A DNA stretch of 7,445 nt, taken from the NCBI GenBank assembly GCA_945861605.1, contig CAMAVG010000043.1, forward strand, positions 1 to 7,445. Reading direction: 5' to 3'. This document shows positions 6,257-7,445 of the stretch, one piece after another. The notes below the pieces were generated by a model that saw only the letters and a program-made list of their open reading frames with translations, was not told the origin of the DNA and did not search any database. Made by a program: the position numbers and the translations under genes. Source of the stretch: Rickettsia typhi. GTDB lineage: Bacteria > Pseudomonadota > Alphaproteobacteria > Rickettsiales > Deianiraeaceae. The stretch's first letter is position 1. Each line of letters starts with the position of its first letter.

Positions 6257-7261
6257 TTAGAGTGAAATTCGGCAATAATTTTCGAATTTTCCGCTAAAAT
6301 GTTTAATTTTCATATTGTGTAACTTTAAAAGTTTTTCTTCAAAAGCTTTACTTTTAGAGTTCAACTCAATAAACAGAAAATTCGCATAAGTTTCGTGAAT
6401 TTTGACAATCTCTGGAAAGCTTTTCAGGAATTGAGTCGTATCAATTTTACTCTCCTCGTTAAGCAATAATCGCCGTGAAATATCCTCGTTCTTGATGTTT
6501 TCAAACAGGTTAATTCCAATTTGTGCCGTCATTGAGTTCACATTGTATGGTGCTTTCACTTTTAAAGCTTCACTTTTAAAGTTTGTAAAAACAAAACCGA
6601 GGCGAATTCCCGCAAGACCAAAAAATTTTGAAAGAGTCCTTGTCACAACAAGGTTTTGGAGGCTTTCAATATGCTTGATCATCGAATCTTGACCGGAAAA
6701 TTCGATGTAAGCTTCGTCAATAACAACCAAAGTTTCCGGCAATTGTTGCACAATTTTCAGAATATCGTCGCCACTTGCAATTCCGCCGGTTGGTGCAAGC
6801 GGATTTGGTAAAAACAGCATTTTTGCTTGCGATTTCCGGCAAAAATCCACAAGTTTTTCAGCGTCAAGCGTGAAATTTTGACTCAAATCACACTCCAAAA
6901 CATTCATTCCACACGCCATTGCGTAGTTTTTGTACATCGAAAAAGTTGGATTCAATACGACAATATTTTCGCCAATATTTCCAAAAGTTCGAATTATGAG
7001 ATCAAGACCTTCGTCGCTTCCATTTGTTGGAATTACTAGACTTGAATTAGTTTTATAGAACCTCGCAGCAGAGTTTATGAGGTTTTCAACAACCATTTCC
7101 GGATAAAAATTCAGCGATAATTCGCAATTTTTCAGCAAAATTTCCATTGGCAACATTGGCGATTGCGATTCATTATTATGCAAACGCTTTGCCTTTAAAA
7201 GTTCAACTTCAAAAGTATAACTTTTAATGTTTTGCACAAATTTGTTCATTTTACCGTTCAT
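6257..7261 (-). CDS. hisC: Histidinol-phosphate aminotransferase-like PLP enzyme (HisC family)
   Basis: A fold-type I aminotransferase that would convert imidazole acetol phosphate plus glutamate to histidinol phosphate in histidine synthesis. I chose the ATG at 7259-7261 (334 residues), which has GAG 4 nt upstream; an in-frame TTG at 7268-7270 (337) and an ATG at 7247-7249 (330) are alternatives. Numbered from the TTG: TNGSDEGLDLI (82-92), NPLAPTGG (156-163, in place of the usual NPNNPTG), VIDEAYIEF (183-191, PLP-contacting Asp185), TRTLSKFFGLAGIRLGF (210-226) with the Schiff-base Lys215, and the final CRISL with the conserved Arg335. Family members continue with GT and about 12-20 more residues; here a stop follows RISL at once. 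No other his gene is visible, so a related aminotransferase (for example CobD-like) cannot be excluded. The gene is convergent with gatA, and its promoter overlaps a palindromic operator. Confidence 0.85.
   Translation of the reverse strand: MNGKMNKFVQNIKSYTFEVELLKAKRLHNNESQSPMLPMEILLKNCELSLNFYPEMVVENLINSAARFYKTNSSLVIPTNGSDEGLDLIIRTFGNIGENIVVLNPTFSMYKNYAMACGMNVLECDLSQNFTLDAEKLVDFCRKSQAKMLFLPNPLAPTGGIASGDDILKIVQQLPETLVVIDEAYIEFSGQDSMIKHIESLQNLVVTRTLSKFFGLAGIRLGFVFTNFKSEALKVKAPYNVNSMTAQIGINLFENIKNEDISRRLLLNEESKIDTTQFLKSFPEIVKIHETYANFLFIELNSKSKAFEEKLLKLHNMKIKHFSGKFENYCRISL
6555..6581. repeat. 14-bp-period tandem repeat inside hisC
   Basis: TTCACTTTTAAAG occurs twice (6555-6567 and 6569-6581). 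It encodes the SEALKVK segment on the minus strand. A related 23-nt pattern, CTTTAAAAGTT-N3-CTTCAAAAG, occurs at both ends of the gene (6323-6345 and 7193-7215). Probably low-complexity coding drift toward Lys/Leu/Phe codons. Confidence 0.5.
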
Positions 7262-7274
7262 ATCGCTCAAAAAG

Positions 7275-7302
7275 TGTTATACTGTACTAGTACACTATAA
7301 CA
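7275..7302. promoter_or_regulatory. Palindromic operator, copy 1, over the hisC promoter
   Basis: A 28-bp palindrome with 13 of 14 base pairs matched: arms TGTTATA and TATAACA flank the perfect 12-bp core TGTACTAGTACA, and only the C at 7282 opposite the C at 7295 fails to pair. It is nearly identical to the sequence at 7418-7445. It covers the predicted hisC promoter, the usual place for a dimeric repressor. The regulator cannot be named from this window. Confidence 0.75.
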
Positions 7303-7303
7303 A
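7276..7303 (-). promoter_or_regulatory. Predicted hisC promoter within the palindrome
   Basis: On the minus strand TTGTTA (7303 to 7298, four of six) is followed by a 16-nt spacer and TATAAC (7281 to 7276, five of six). That leaves 14 nt before the ATG, the same spacing as for the membrane-protein gene. An alternative has a perfect TTGACA at 7315-7310 with a weak TACTAG -10 box (7292-7287, 17-nt spacer). In both models the palindrome overlies the RNA polymerase binding site. Confidence 0.5.
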
Positions 7304-7380
7304 AATAAATGTCAAAGAAAATATTTTATGTGACATTCTGAGAAAAAACTACAATCAAAAAAGCCATAAATCCCTTTTCT

Positions 7381-7401
7381 CAATTGGCTTTATTCCAATT
7401 G
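7381..7401. repeat. Perfect 7-bp stem-loop between the two operators
   Basis: CAATTGG and CCAATTG form a perfect 7-bp stem around a 7-nt loop (CTTTATT). No T-run follows on either strand, so it does not look like an intrinsic terminator. The GGCTTT at 7386-7391 could pair instead with AAAGCC at 7360-7365, giving a mutually exclusive fold. Nothing else in the 115 bp between the operators is recognisable except a 10-codon ORF at 7309-7341 on the plus strand. Confidence 0.5.
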
Positions 7402-7417
7402 CGAGCCATATCAATAT

Positions 7418-7445
7418 TGTATCACTGTACTAGTACACTATAACA
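7418..7445. promoter_or_regulatory. Palindromic operator, copy 2, with a possible rightward promoter
   Basis: Bases 7424-7445 are identical to 7281-7302, and over the full 28 bp the two copies differ at only three positions (7421-7423). The core TGTACTAGTACA is intact. On the plus strand TTGTAT (7417-7422), a 16-nt spacer and TATAAC (7439-7444) repeat the geometry proposed for hisC on the opposite strand. This suggests a divergent gene just beyond the window under the same regulator. Confidence 0.65.

Noticed and set aside
7284..7293. TrpR operator, because GTACTAGTAC resembles the trp operator ends
   Set aside because: The trp operator has two CTAG half-sites around a TTAA centre. Here there is a single central CTAG, so the likeness is only partial.
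7381..7401. Intrinsic terminator
   Set aside because: The stem is AT-rich and no T-run follows on either strand.
7275..7445. CRISPR array
   Set aside because: There are only two copies, 115 bp apart, and the unit is a full palindrome covering promoter elements. The spacing is far too long for a spacer.

Overview
The window is AT-rich, gene-dense bacterial DNA, most likely from an alphaproteobacterium. That placement is an inference: GatA carries the VPGGSS and YGRCSRFGMIAYASSLDQAG signatures I associate with that class, promoters have CTTGACA-type -35 boxes, and a CFA-like/DUF1365/COG2907 cluster is typical of Proteobacteria. Start codons almost never have a Shine-Dalgarno sequence in front of them. 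I see no tRNA, rRNA, transposase, CRISPR array or convincing intrinsic terminator.

Left part (1-3981, minus strand): a tightly packed five-gene operon. In transcription order it encodes an exported lipocalin (Blc family), a renalase-like FAD oxidoreductase (COG3380), a second FAD oxidoreductase (COG2907), a DUF1365 protein, and a cyclopropane-synthase-family methyltransferase cut by the left window edge. Junctions are an 8-nt overlap, a 40-nt gap, a 7-nt overlap and an ATGA overlap. The COG2907/DUF1365/CFA-like trio is the known core of clusters that modify membrane fatty acids, including the furan fatty acid pathway and singlet-oxygen response of Rhodobacter. The methyltransferase has Ser where E. 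coli Cfa has its bicarbonate-binding Cys139, which hints at a product other than a cyclopropane.

Middle (3982-4828): back-to-back divergent promoters, then an unrecognised Trp-rich protein of 216 residues with two predicted membrane segments. This gene sits between two identical 20-bp direct repeats, each carrying a TTGACA -35 box. Its 3' end is built from an imperfect out-of-frame 44-bp tandem duplication. It looks like a young or mobile addition wedged into the gatA promoter region.

Right part (4829-7445): gatA (Glu-tRNA(Gln)/Asp-tRNA(Asn) amidotransferase subunit A, complete, without gatC or gatB beside it) runs head-on into a minus-strand hisC-like aminotransferase. Their stop codons are directly adjacent in one TAATTA hexamer, and hisC lacks the usual C-terminal tail. 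The hisC promoter overlaps a nearly perfect 28-bp palindrome, and a second copy of this palindrome ends exactly at the window edge. The pair looks like an operator controlling hisC and a divergent gene beyond the window.
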